A stretch of DNA of 64,000 bases, taken from Scybalousia_A sp045221575. Its GTDB lineage: Bacteria > Bacteroidota > Bacteroidia > Bacteroidales > P3. A model generated the notes under the pieces. It ran no database searches. It was not told where the DNA came from and saw only the letters and a list, made by a program, of their open reading frames with translations. The stretch's first letter is position 1. Every line of letters starts with the position of its first letter. Shown here one piece after another: positions 17,024 through 25,708 of the stretch. The stretch covers positions 62,001-126,000 of the forward strand of contig JBGUWU010000025.1 in assembly GCA_045221575.1 (NCBI GenBank). Reading direction: 5' to 3'. Made by a program: the position numbers and the translations under genes.

Positions 17024-18412
17024 ATGGATAAGGAACAAAAAACTTTTTATCTTTTAGGCGTTGGAGGAATAGGTATGAGTGCTATTGCTCGCTTTCTTCT
17101 ACATCAAGGACATAATGTCTTAGGCTACGATAGAGTAGAAAGTCCTCTTACTATTCAACTTCAACAGGAAGGAATACAAATAACCTATGAAGACAATGCT
17201 GAACACCTGCCTGAGAATATTGATATGTGCATATACACTCCTGCTATACCTGACAGCAATAATCTTTTCCAAACTATTTCTCGTCGTGGTATTCCTATGG
17301 AAAAACGTTCTGAAGCCTTAGGTCATATTACTAAAGATAAAAAAGTTCTTGCTGTTGCAGGCTCTCATGGTAAAACAACCACTACTGGCCTTATCTCTCA
17401 TATTCTGTCAAACTCTCCTCTTGGTTGCTCTGCTTTTCTTGGAGGTATTCTTAACAACACCAATTCCAATTTCCTTTTCCATGCTTCCAGTCCATACGTT
17501 GTTGTAGAAGCAGACGAATACGATAGAAGTTTTCTTCGTTTGCGTCCTTTTATTAGTGTCATCACATCTATTGATGAAGATCACATGGACATATATCATA
17601 CTTACGATAACTTACATAACGCTTTTGAAGCTTTTGCTCGCCTTACTGATAAAGAAGGACAAATCATTGTTAAAACTTCTTGTCCTCATCTTATTGCTAA
17701 CCTTCATGATACCGATAATTTATCTACTTACTCTCTTTTGGATACCAATGCCGAGGCATACGCTTCTAATATCCGAGTTTATAAGGGAAGTCTTTTCTTT
17801 GATTATATTAGTACTGAGGACACTTTTTTCGATATTCAACTTAACATGCTCGGTAATCATAATATAGAAAATACTGTTGCTGCTATCACCGTTTGTAACT
17901 ACGTTATGAAACTTGAAAATCTACCGAAAACTCAACGTGAAACTATTTTAAGAAACGGACTAATATCCTTTAAAGGAATTAAACGCCGATTGGAATATAT
18001 ATATAATGATAAAGATTTTATCTTTCTTGATGATTATGCTCATCACCCTAACGAGATTCTGTCTTCTCTCAAAGCTATACGCCAAGCTTATCCAGATAAA
18101 CATCTTACTACTATTTTCCAACCTCATCTTTACTCACGCACGCGCGATCTCTACTCCGCCTTTGCCCAAAGTTTATCCTCCTCTGATACTGTTATCTTAC
18201 TGCCTATCTATCCCGCACGCGAAGAACCTATTCATGGTGTTTCCTCTCATCTTATACTACATAAAATACCTATCATGGATAAATACTTAGTTAGCAAAGA
18301 ACAACTCTTACCTCTTCTTTCCGCTCTTAAACCAGAATTACTTGTTACTATGGGAGCTGGCGATATTGATAAACTTATTCCTACTATAAAAGAAACTCTT
18401 GTCAATAATTAA
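17024..18412 (+). CDS. murC: UDP-MurNAc-L-alanine ligase MurC
   Basis: Adds L-alanine to UDP-MurNAc, the first amino acid of the stem peptide. I chose the ATG at 17024 (MDKEQKTFYLLG), which places the Rossmann GVGGIGMSAIA at the usual distance. An ATG at 16997 overlapping the murG stop would add nine residues. About 462 residues. The ATP loop GSHGKTTTTGL is at about residue 107; VVEADEYDRSF, SIDEDHMDIY and the C-terminal DDYAHHP follow. All three Mur ligase domains are present, in contrast to the murD slot in the same operon. Confidence 0.95.
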   Translation: MDKEQKTFYLLGVGGIGMSAIARFLLHQGHNVLGYDRVESPLTIQLQQEGIQITYEDNAEHLPENIDMCIYTPAIPDSNNLFQTISRRGIPMEKRSEALGHITKDKKVLAVAGSHGKTTTTGLISHILSNSPLGCSAFLGGILNNTNSNFLFHASSPYVVVEADEYDRSFLRLRPFISVITSIDEDHMDIYHTYDNLHNAFEAFARLTDKEGQIIVKTSCPHLIANLHDTDNLSTYSLLDTNAEAYASNIRVYKGSLFFDYISTEDTFFDIQLNMLGNHNIENTVAAITVCNYVMKLENLPKTQRETILRNGLISFKGIKRRLEYIYNDKDFIFLDDYAHHPNEILSSLKAIRQAYPDKHLTTIFQPHLYSRTRDLYSAFAQSLSSSDTVILLPIYPAREEPIHGVSSHLILHKIPIMDKYLVSKEQLLPLLSALKPELLVTMGAGDIDKLIPTIKETLVNN

Positions 18413-18437
18413 AAATTAGTAATTAATAATAAAATTA

Positions 18438-19199
18438 ATGAAGAATAAAAAAATAAAATATATTATTGCTGTTGTTGCTATTATAGTAATAGTATTGTTA
18501 TCCAATCTTATGCTTAATAATATGAAGATTAGAAATGTGGATATTCAAATAGAATACTCATCTGCTGATCAAATTATTAATAAAACGCAAATTATTGGAC
18601 AACTTACCAAACACTTCGGTAACCTTACTCAAATGAAACGCAAAGAAATTCCTCTCCAACTTATACAACAATATTTGCAACAACAAAATTTTGTTTCTCA
18701 TGCTAATGTTTCTATTACCATCGGTGGAATTCTTAAAATACTTGTTCAACAGTCTATGCCTATGATAAGAATCTTCGACTCCAAAGGTCATTCTTACTAC
18801 ATAGACAATGAACTAAACATTGTACAATTAAATTCTGAACACTGTACTAATACTATCATAGCTACAACTCCCTATTCCCCTACTAACTTAACTAAAATAG
18901 ATAGTGTTAAAGACAAAAACCTTTATTCTCTTTATAAACTTGCTACTCTTATAAACCAAGATAGCATACTAAAATATCAAATCTCACAAATCTATCAAAA
19001 CAAAAACTCTCTCATTCTCATTCCTCAAATAGGTTCTTACACCATAACTCTTTCTAACCAACCGCCATGGGATACTCAACTTCACAAACTTTCTTTACTA
19101 TACCAACAAACATTCCTTTATAATGGCTGGGATAACTATTCTAACTTAAATCCTCAACCACACAATCAGGTCGTTTGCACAAAAAAAACAATAGAATAA
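18438..19199 (+). CDS. ftsQ: Cell division protein FtsQ
   Basis: A bitopic divisome protein bridging early and late division proteins. 253 residues: short basic cytoplasmic tail, one membrane helix at about residues 8-26 (IIAVVAIIVIVLLSNLML), then a periplasmic POTRA-like segment (VDIQIEYSSADQIINKTQI... QLIQQYLQQQNFVSHANVSI) and a beta domain (GHSYYIDNELNIVQL). Sequence conservation is low; the call rests on topology and position between murC and ftsA. The gene lies 25 bases from each neighbour. Confidence 0.88.
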   Translation: MKNKKIKYIIAVVAIIVIVLLSNLMLNNMKIRNVDIQIEYSSADQIINKTQIIGQLTKHFGNLTQMKRKEIPLQLIQQYLQQQNFVSHANVSITIGGILKILVQQSMPMIRIFDSKGHSYYIDNELNIVQLNSEHCTNTIIATTPYSPTNLTKIDSVKDKNLYSLYKLATLINQDSILKYQISQIYQNKNSLILIPQIGSYTITLSNQPPWDTQLHKLSLLYQQTFLYNGWDNYSNLNPQPHNQVVCTKKTIE

Positions 19200-19223
19200 T
19201 AACTTATAAACACCATAAAGAAA

Positions 19224-20627
19224 ATGCAAAACAATAACACAAAAACATTCACACAAAAAGATCACGTAGTTGTCGGCATTGATGTTGGAACTACCAAGAT
19301 AGCTGTTTTTATTGCAAGAAAAAACGAGAACGATGAAATAGAAATCATCGGTAGGGGTAAAACTCCATCTGTGGGAGTAGAACGTGGTGATGTAAAAAAC
19401 ATTACTAAAACGGCAGATAGTATTAAGAAAGCTGTTGATCAAGCAGAAGCTCAAAGTGGGTACAAAGTAACTGAAGCCTTTGTTGGTATTGCTGGTTTTA
19501 ATATTCGTACTCAACACCATAGAGTTACTAAGATTATACAAGAAGACAATCATATCATCACTAATGAAGATATTCAATCCATAATCAAAGAGCTCTATAA
19601 TATTAGCCTTAGCCCTGGCGATCAAATAGTAGATATAGTTCCTCAGAATTATATAATAGATGGAGATAGTGGCGTATCTGATCCTGTTGGACGAGTTGGT
19701 AAGAGTATTGAATGTAATTTCAACCTTATAAGTGCTGATGTTACCAATATTAAAAACATTCATAGAAGTGTTGAAATGGCAGGTTACAAAGTAAAGAATC
19801 TTATTCTTCAACCTATAGCAAGTGCAGAAGCAGTTATTGATGAAGTAGATAAAACAGCTGGTATTTGTCTTGTAGATATAGGCGGAGGAACAACAGACGT
19901 AGCCATCTATCACGAAGGTGTTTTGCGTCATACATCTGTTATACAACTTGCAGGTAATAGTATTACTAATGATATTAAAGAAGGTTGCACTATTATCACT
20001 AGTCAAGCAGAAGCTCTAAAACAAAAATACGGAGATTGTATTCCTTCTAAACAACAAGAAAATGACATTATAAGCATTCCTGGTTTCAAAGGAAGAGAAA
20101 GCCGTGAAATCAAAGTGTCTAAACTTACAGAGATTATCCATGAAAGAGTGGAAATGATTCTTAACCAAGTACTGTTAGACATCAAAACAACAGGTTTTGA
20201 GAAAAAACTTTTGGGAGGAATTATACTTACTGGAGGAGGAGCAATGATAAAGAACTTACCTCAACTTACAGAATACATAACAGGAGGCATAGCAACACGT
20301 ATTGGAGAATCTGATTTTAATATCGCAAAACTACCACAAGATATGGCAGACATTCGCCACCCAATGTATGCAACTGGTATTGGTCTTGTGATAAAAGGTT
20401 TTGAATATTATGAAGAAAATGATGATTTTCCTGAAATGCCAATAGAGGAAACACTGGAAACAATCACAGAAGAAACACAAGAATTTCCTGAACCAGAAAA
20501 GTTAGAAGAACCTAAAAAAGAAGAGAAAAAAGAAAAAAAGAAAAAAGTTAAACAAACAAAAGAAGGAGGTTTGGCTTCTAAAATCAATAAAATACTTAGG
20601 GGTATTATTAGCGATGGTGTAGAATAA
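19224..20627 (+). CDS. ftsA: Cell division protein FtsA
   Basis: An actin-like ATPase that tethers FtsZ filaments to the membrane. 467 residues. Phosphate loops VGIDVGTTKIAVFIA near the N-terminus and LVDIGGGTTDVAIY around residue 215, plus ILTGGGAMIKNL further on, are the actin-family ATP site. AFVGIAGFNIRTQ and QPIASAEAVI belong to the FtsA-specific 1C region. The C-terminus has an acidic then lysine-rich linker (about residues 415-445) and ends in an amphipathic helix (GGLASKINKILRGIIS), the expected membrane-targeting sequence. A 121-base gap separates it from ftsZ. Confidence 0.96.
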   Translation: MQNNNTKTFTQKDHVVVGIDVGTTKIAVFIARKNENDEIEIIGRGKTPSVGVERGDVKNITKTADSIKKAVDQAEAQSGYKVTEAFVGIAGFNIRTQHHRVTKIIQEDNHIITNEDIQSIIKELYNISLSPGDQIVDIVPQNYIIDGDSGVSDPVGRVGKSIECNFNLISADVTNIKNIHRSVEMAGYKVKNLILQPIASAEAVIDEVDKTAGICLVDIGGGTTDVAIYHEGVLRHTSVIQLAGNSITNDIKEGCTIITSQAEALKQKYGDCIPSKQQENDIISIPGFKGRESREIKVSKLTEIIHERVEMILNQVLLDIKTTGFEKKLLGGIILTGGGAMIKNLPQLTEYITGGIATRIGESDFNIAKLPQDMADIRHPMYATGIGLVIKGFEYYEENDDFPEMPIEETLETITEETQEFPEPEKLEEPKKEEKKEKKKKVKQTKEGGLASKINKILRGIISDGVE

Positions 20628-20748
20628 ACACATTATTAACAAAACTGTGTTTAAAATAAATTAAAATATAGCTATCCTATAATTTAATTAAGTAGTAATT
20701 TTACATTTTCTAAAAAGTGCGTTTATAAGAACAAAAAACTTACAACAA

Positions 20749-22521
20749 ATGATGGATAACATATTAGATATAAATGTAACAACAGAACAATCATCTTACA
20801 TTAAAATAATAGGTGTTGGTGGTGCAGGAACTAATGCTGTTAATCACATGTTTAACAATAAAATAACTGGCGTTGATTTTATTGTTTGTAACACAGATAG
20901 ACAAAGTTTAGACAGATCTCCTGTACAATCTAAAATTCAGTTAGGTAAAGGTTTGGGAGCAGGCAATACTCCTGCTGTTGCAAAGAAAGCTGCTGAAGCT
21001 GCTGAGGAACAAATCAAACAAGCTTTATCAGGAAATACGCACATGTTATTTATTGCTGCAGGTATGGGTGGAGGAACAGGAACAGGAGCAAGCCCTGTTA
21101 TTGCTCGTATTGCAAAAGAGATTGAGGTTGTAGGTGATGTTAATGATGATGAAGAAAAAGATGAAATATTAGTTGTTGGTATAGTAACTATTCCTTTTGC
21201 TTTTGAGGGTAGAAAAAGAAGAGAACAAGCCATTGCAGGTATAGAAGAGTTAAAGAAATACGTAGATGCAATGATTGTTGTCAATACTGACAAACTAAAA
21301 GAAAGAGGAAAAATGAATATGAGAGCCTCTTTCGCTTTAGCAGATGACATTTTACTAACAGCTGCTAAAGGTGTTTCTGAAATGATGACTGCTAATGAAT
21401 CTTATATTCACGTGGATTTCAAAGATGTTCAATCTGTAATGCGTAATTCTGGCGTTGCTCTTATGGGTAGTGGTGTTGGAGAAGGAGAAGACAGAGCATA
21501 CAAAGCTGTACAAGCTGCTGCTACTTGTGATCTTTTGAACAATAACGACTTATCTCAAACTAAGAATGTTCTTATGTACATTGCTTGTTCTTCAGATGCT
21601 GAACTTGAAATCAACAACGAAGAAATAGAAATCATTACTGACCATATACAAGAAATAACAAACAGAGATGTAAATATTATCTGGGGTTATGGTTACGATG
21701 ATTCTTTAGAAGGAAAAGTAGCGGTAACTTTAGTTGCAACAGGTTTTGAATCCAAAGAAATATATAATCCTACTCAAAGAGAAGATAAAATAAGAATACA
21801 AACTCCTTTGGAAACTCCTAAAAACAATATTTCTTCTACTCCCTTGAACATCTCTTCTATCAATAATACACCCTCAACATTAGAAGAGAAAAAAGAAGTA
21901 GAGGCAAAGAAACTTGAAGATTTTACTCTAATAACAAAAACTACTGAGGAAGATACTGCTGTTTTACCTTCTCAATTGGAAGAAAAACAAGAAGGAAGAA
22001 GATTTGTTTTAGACATGAATGGTTTAGAAGAGATAGTAGAAGAAAAAAAAGAAGAAGAAGAAAAACCTTCTTTTATAAACAATACTTCTAATATTTCTCG
22101 TGAAGAAGCTTTTGCTGCTCTTGATGCTATAAAGAGAGAAGTGCCAAGAGAAGCACCAAAAACAGAAGAAGTGTTTGTAGCATCTGCTGAACCTGTAGTA
22201 GAAACAATAACAGAAGTTGAACACAATGTTATTGTTGATTCTGAACCAGAAATTGAGCCAATAGAAAGACCTGTTTCTTTAGGTTCTATTATCTCTGGTG
22301 CAACTGAACAAGCAGAAAAGAAATGGGAACGTATTAAACAGATGAGAGAAATGCTTAAAACAAGATCAGGCATAGAGCAATTAGAAAGCTTTCGTCCTAT
22401 AAGCGATGACGCAGACGTTCTTCTTTCTGCTGAAAAAGAAGCAACACATAATCTTACTATGGGAAAATCAGGTAACCTTACTTATGCTGAAAACCAAGTA
22501 ATCAACTCTACTGTAGATTAA
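20749..22521 (+). CDS. ftsZ: Cell division protein FtsZ with long C-terminal linker
   Basis: The tubulin-like GTPase that forms the division ring. 590 residues. GVGGAGTNAVNHM near residue 27, the tubulin signature GGGTGTGASPV at about residue 107, and NTDKLKERG/FALADD are intact. The globular part ends near residue 335 (VTLVATGFESKEI). It is followed by about 200 residues of acidic, low-complexity linker and a final conserved-looking block (KKWERIKQMREML... AENQVINSTVD). This long tail is the reason it exceeds the usual 380-450 residues. The start is MMDNILD, either Met possible. It is the last gene of the cluster. Confidence 0.96.
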   Translation: MMDNILDINVTTEQSSYIKIIGVGGAGTNAVNHMFNNKITGVDFIVCNTDRQSLDRSPVQSKIQLGKGLGAGNTPAVAKKAAEAAEEQIKQALSGNTHMLFIAAGMGGGTGTGASPVIARIAKEIEVVGDVNDDEEKDEILVVGIVTIPFAFEGRKRREQAIAGIEELKKYVDAMIVVNTDKLKERGKMNMRASFALADDILLTAAKGVSEMMTANESYIHVDFKDVQSVMRNSGVALMGSGVGEGEDRAYKAVQAAATCDLLNNNDLSQTKNVLMYIACSSDAELEINNEEIEIITDHIQEITNRDVNIIWGYGYDDSLEGKVAVTLVATGFESKEIYNPTQREDKIRIQTPLETPKNNISSTPLNISSINNTPSTLEEKKEVEAKKLEDFTLITKTTEEDTAVLPSQLEEKQEGRRFVLDMNGLEEIVEEKKEEEEKPSFINNTSNISREEAFAALDAIKREVPREAPKTEEVFVASAEPVVETITEVEHNVIVDSEPEIEPIERPVSLGSIISGATEQAEKKWERIKQMREMLKTRSGIEQLESFRPISDDADVLLSAEKEATHNLTMGKSGNLTYAENQVINSTVD

Positions 22522-22547
22522 ACAATTTTTATCAAACAATAACCTTC

Positions 22548-22577
22548 AAAGGACAGAAAAATCTGTCCTTTTTTTTG
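22548..22577 (+). terminator. Terminator of ftsZ and the dcw cluster
   Basis: A 10 bp stem (AAAGGACAGA with TCTGTCCTTT), loop AAAA, and a run of T to 22576. It lies 27 bases after the ftsZ stop, before the converging rsmI gene. Confidence 0.85.
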
Positions 22578-22621
22578 TTTAAAAAGGACTTATTCGATTT
22601 AACTTTTAAGTTTAATAAATC

Positions 22622-23335
22622 TTAATCTTGCTTATATTTATTAGAAGAGGAGTTTTTCTGTTTCTCTTCTTTTTCTACGGCTGAAAGTATTACCACTATT
22701 TCCCCTTTAAACTGAGTGTCTTTATACTTTTGAGCCATTTCTCCAAGCGAACCTCTTAAATGTTGCTCAAATTTCTTGCTTATCTCTCTACTAATGCAAA
22801 CCTTTCTATCCTCAGAAAAGTTTTCTTTCAACTCCATTAACAACTTCCCTACTCTAAAAGGAGATTCATAAAAAACTATTGTTCGTTTTTCTTCTTTAAG
22901 TTCTGCTAAGCGTGATTGTCTTCCTTTTTTATGTGGCAAAAAACCTTCAAAACAAAACTTATCACAAGGGAATCCCGAATCTATTAAAGCGGGAACAAAA
23001 GCAGTGGCACCAGGTAAGCACTCTACTTTCACTTCCTCTTTAACGCACTCTCTAACAAGCAAAAAACCGGGATCAGATATTCCAGGCGTACCAGCGTCTG
23101 TTATCAATGCTATATCTTCTCCTGTTAATAATCGTTGAACTATTTGTTTTACGCTTTCATGTTCATTAAACAAATGATGTGATTGTAAAGGAGTATTTAT
23201 TTGATAATGTTTCAGAAGCGGTAAAGATGTACGAGTATCTTCTGCAAGAATAAGGCTAACCTCCTTCAATATTCTTACAGCCCTAAATGTCATATCCTCT
23301 AAGTTACCAACAGGTGTAGGAACAAGATAAAGCAT
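22622..23335 (-). CDS. rsmI: 16S rRNA (cytidine-1402 2'-O) methyltransferase RsmI
   Basis: Adds the ribose methyl group to C1402, the nucleotide whose base is methylated by RsmH. The start at 23335 (MLYLVPTPVGNLEDMTFRA) is chosen over a longer frame whose extra 18 residues overlap the yebC terminator. 237 residues. TetraPyrrole-methylase family motifs: LVPTPVGNLEDMT, LAEDTRTS, ALITDAGTPGISDPG, CLPGATAFVPALIDSGFPCD and VFYESPFRV. The C-terminus is a short charged tail. Confidence 0.95.
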   Translation of the reverse strand: MLYLVPTPVGNLEDMTFRAVRILKEVSLILAEDTRTSLPLLKHYQINTPLQSHHLFNEHESVKQIVQRLLTGEDIALITDAGTPGISDPGFLLVRECVKEEVKVECLPGATAFVPALIDSGFPCDKFCFEGFLPHKKGRQSRLAELKEEKRTIVFYESPFRVGKLLMELKENFSEDRKVCISREISKKFEQHLRGSLGEMAQKYKDTQFKGEIVVILSAVEKEEKQKNSSSNKYKQD

Positions 23336-23361
23336 TTCTATTAATTCTTTAATGCAATATG

Positions 23362-23421
23362 ATACAAAAAAAATATTGCGGATTAACAACAGAAATATCT
23401 ATCTCTACTGTTAATCCGCAA
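23362..23421 (-). terminator. Terminator of yebC
   Basis: A 12 bp perfect stem (TTGCGGATTAAC, 23376-23387, with its complement at 23410-23421) and a loop of about 22 bases. On the minus strand it leads into a run of eight T. It lies just after the yebC stop and overlaps the leader of rsmI. Confidence 0.75.
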
Positions 23422-23432
23422 CAATAATAAAC

Positions 23433-24182
23433 TTATGCTTGTTCTTGAGCAGCGATAAGTTCTTCTGTCATTTCAAGATTGTGATATACTGCTTGTACAT
23501 CATCATCTTCTTCAATAGTATCCACAAGTTTTAACACTTTTAATCCTTGTTCAACAGGAATAACTTGTGTGTTGTTAGGAATACGTTGCAATTCTGCACT
23601 CTCTGCTTCTATACCAGCTTTCTCAAGAGCAGCATTCATATTAGCAAAGTCTTCCATCTTAGTATAAACTGTGAAATATTCTTCGTCTTGATCTATATCT
23701 TCAGCACCTGCGTCTATTAGTTGCATCTCTAATTCTTCAGGGTCTCTGTCTCCTATCTTTATTTGAAAAACACCTTTTCTTTCAAACAAGAAAGATAAAG
23801 AACCATTTGTGCCAAGGTTACCACCAAGCTTGTTAAACGTACTTCTAACTGAAGCAACAGTACGGTTGTTGTTATCTGTTAAGCATTCAACAAAAACTGC
23901 TATTCCATGAGGAGCATATCCTTCAAAAGTAATCTCTTGTAAAGCAGCAGTACCTTTATCACTTGCTTTTGTTATAGCACGTTGAAGAGTATCTTTTGGC
24001 ATATTTGCACCCTTAGCATTTTGAACAGCTAAACGCAAACGAGCATTAGCCTCAGGATCTGGACCTCCTTCCTTAACAGCAACAGTAATATCCTTGATTA
24101 TCTTTGAAAATATCTTTGAACGTTTTGCATCCAAAGCACCTTTTTTTCTCTTAATGGTAGACCATTTATTATGTCCTGACAT
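23433..24182 (-). CDS. yebC: YebC/PmpR family protein
   Basis: A 249-residue member of the YebC/TACO1 family. It was long annotated as a transcriptional regulator; family members have since been linked to translation at proline-rich stretches. The N-terminal SGHNKWSTIKRKKGALDAKR and KIFSKIIKDI are the family signature. Then come NARLRLAVQNAKGANMPKDT, EGYAPHGIAVFVE and NRTVASVRSTFNKLGGNLG. The acidic C-terminal part (EEDDDVQAVYHN) is complete. It lies 57 bases downstream of trpS on the same strand and may share its transcript. Confidence 0.95.
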   Translation of the reverse strand: MSGHNKWSTIKRKKGALDAKRSKIFSKIIKDITVAVKEGGPDPEANARLRLAVQNAKGANMPKDTLQRAITKASDKGTAALQEITFEGYAPHGIAVFVECLTDNNNRTVASVRSTFNKLGGNLGTNGSLSFLFERKGVFQIKIGDRDPEELEMQLIDAGAEDIDQDEEYFTVYTKMEDFANMNAALEKAGIEAESAELQRIPNNTQVIPVEQGLKVLKLVDTIEEDDDVQAVYHNLEMTEELIAAQEQA

Positions 24183-24239
24183 ATTAAAATTATTTTTTTA
24201 TTGTTTATAAATTATGTTAATTTTCGTTTCTTTTAACTT

Positions 24240-25235
24240 TTATAAGTTTTTAAAACCTATTATCTCTCTTACTTCTTTTATTGTCTTTGAAGCGTTAGCT
24301 TGAGCCTTTTCGCCTCCCATCTTTATCACCTTATTAAGATATTCTTCATCAGCAGATAACTCTTTTATTCTTTCTCTTATAGGACTGACAAAGTTCTCCA
24401 TATCTTCTGCCAACTGTTTCTTCATATCTCCATAACGAATAGAACAATCGTTATAAGCATCTTCAAACTGTTGTACAACTTCTTCTTTTGACACAGAGCG
24501 CATAAGAGCGAACAAATTCTCTATCTCCACAGGCTTTGTTTGATTCTTTTCTGTTGGACCGCTATCCGTCTTTGCTCTCATTATCTTCTTTTTCAAAACA
24601 GAAGGCTCATCGTTTATGTATATGGTAGCGTTCTCTCCGTATGATTTACTCATCTTTCCGTTGCCATCTAACGAAGGTATCTTTATCAAATCATCTCCAA
24701 AATTAAACGCTTGTGGCAAAGGGAAGTAATCAACTCCATACATCTTGTTAAACCTTTCGGCAAAATCTCTTGTCATTTCAAGATGTTGTTGTTGGTCTTT
24801 TCCTACCGGAACTTTAGTAGCACGATGTAGAAGAATATCTGCTGCCATAAGAGTAGGATAAGTAAGCAAACCAGCATTAACATTATTTGGATTTTGTCTA
24901 ACTTTTTCTTTGAAAGCAGCCACTCTTTGTAGTTCTCCTACATAAGTAAGCATATTTAAATACATATACAGTTCTGCTACTTCAGGTACAGAACTTTGAA
25001 CATATATTGTAGCTTTTTCAGGATTAAGTCCGCAGGCAAGATATTGGCAAAGTATAGTTTTAACGTTTTGTTGCAAATCGGCAGGATTAGGATGAGTTGT
25101 AAGAAGGTGATAATCTGCAATAAAGAAATAGCAGTCATACAACTCTTGCAAAGAAACATAGTTTTTTAAAGCACCAAAATAGTTTCCCAAGTGTAAATTT
25201 CCTGTCGGACGCATTCCGCTAAGTATTACTTCCAT
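24240..25235 (-). CDS. trpS: Tryptophan-tRNA ligase TrpS
   Basis: Charges tRNA-Trp in the cytoplasm. 331 residues, normal for class Ic bacterial enzymes. SGMRPTGNLHLGNYFGAL contains the HIGH-type motif (HLGN) near residue 17. The KMSKS loop is GKMSKSYGENATI near residue 195. VPVGKDQQQHLEMTRDFAERFN is also seen. No second trpS or tryptophan operon is visible. A good Bacteroidetes promoter lies just upstream. Confidence 0.97.
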   Translation of the reverse strand: MEVILSGMRPTGNLHLGNYFGALKNYVSLQELYDCYFFIADYHLLTTHPNPADLQQNVKTILCQYLACGLNPEKATIYVQSSVPEVAELYMYLNMLTYVGELQRVAAFKEKVRQNPNNVNAGLLTYPTLMAADILLHRATKVPVGKDQQQHLEMTRDFAERFNKMYGVDYFPLPQAFNFGDDLIKIPSLDGNGKMSKSYGENATIYINDEPSVLKKKIMRAKTDSGPTEKNQTKPVEIENLFALMRSVSKEEVVQQFEDAYNDCSIRYGDMKKQLAEDMENFVSPIRERIKELSADEEYLNKVIKMGGEKAQANASKTIKEVREIIGFKNL

Positions 25236-25266
25236 AGGTAAAAAGTATTTAATTTTTTCAAATTTG

Positions 25267-25298
25267 CAAAGTTAGTACTTTTTTTGATTTTGTGCAAA
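25267..25298 (-). promoter_or_regulatory. Promoter of trpS
   Basis: On the minus strand TTTG (25295-25298), a 20-base spacer, then TAACTTTG (25267-25274). It lies 31 bases before the trpS ATG and fits the Bacteroidetes -33/-7 form. Confidence 0.6.
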
Positions 25299-25402
25299 AA
25301 TTCTTAAAAAAAAGACTGTTAAACACTACAATTAACTTGTTTTTACAATAAAGTTTCATTCGCAAAATAACACATTATAAATCTTCATTTGAATTCCTTG
25401 AA

Positions 25403-25486
25403 AAAAGAGTTGATTTTAAAATTTTAAAATCAACTCTTTTACTATTAAAGTTTTGATTTTCTTTTTCTAAAATCAACTCTTTTTTT
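25403..25486. repeat. Palindromic array C (two 43-bp dimers)
   Basis: Positions 25403-25440 form a perfect 38-bp palindrome, with AAAAGAGTTGATTTTAAAA as the left arm. The TTGATTTT core recurs at 25410 and 25453 and its complement at 25426 and 25469, each 43 bases apart, so the region is a duplicated head-to-head pair. The core and a 43 (21+22) spacing link it to the other periodic arrays. It occupies the divergent trpS/25.7 kb gap of about 470 bp; the rest of that gap is featureless A/T apart from the promoter elements. Confidence 0.85.
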
Positions 25487-25597
25487 ATCATTTGTAAAAT
25501 ATTGAAAAACAAATCTTTATTTTTAATAAAAAATAAAACTTTTGCTCTTATATTTTTTGATTTCCTTTTGGCAAAGTATAAGAAAAAATATTTGATG

Positions 25598-25605
25598 TAT
25601 CTTTG
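25598..25605 (+). promoter_or_regulatory. -7 promoter element of the 25.7 kb gene
   Basis: TATCTTTG matches TAnnTTTG exactly. The nearest TTTG upstream is 27 bases away, which is too far for a normal -33, so only the -7 is supported. It lies about 100 bases before the chosen ATG. Confidence 0.4.
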
Positions 25606-25708
25606 CAAAGTATAAAAATAAACAAAAAAAACTTTGAAATTTTATTTACCTTTCAATGATATTTTTTGTTTATATATATATATACGAAGTTGTTTAAACA
25701 ATAGTAAA

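Noticed and set aside
19146..20006. A 286-residue minus-strand ORF inside ftsA
   Set aside because: It is antisense to a clear FtsA and is rich in Cys, Tyr and Asn with no family features; a shadow frame.
21972..22373. Minus-strand ORFs opposite the FtsZ linker
   Set aside because: They arise from the Glu-rich repeat codons of the linker read backwards (Ser- and Phe-rich); no independent support.
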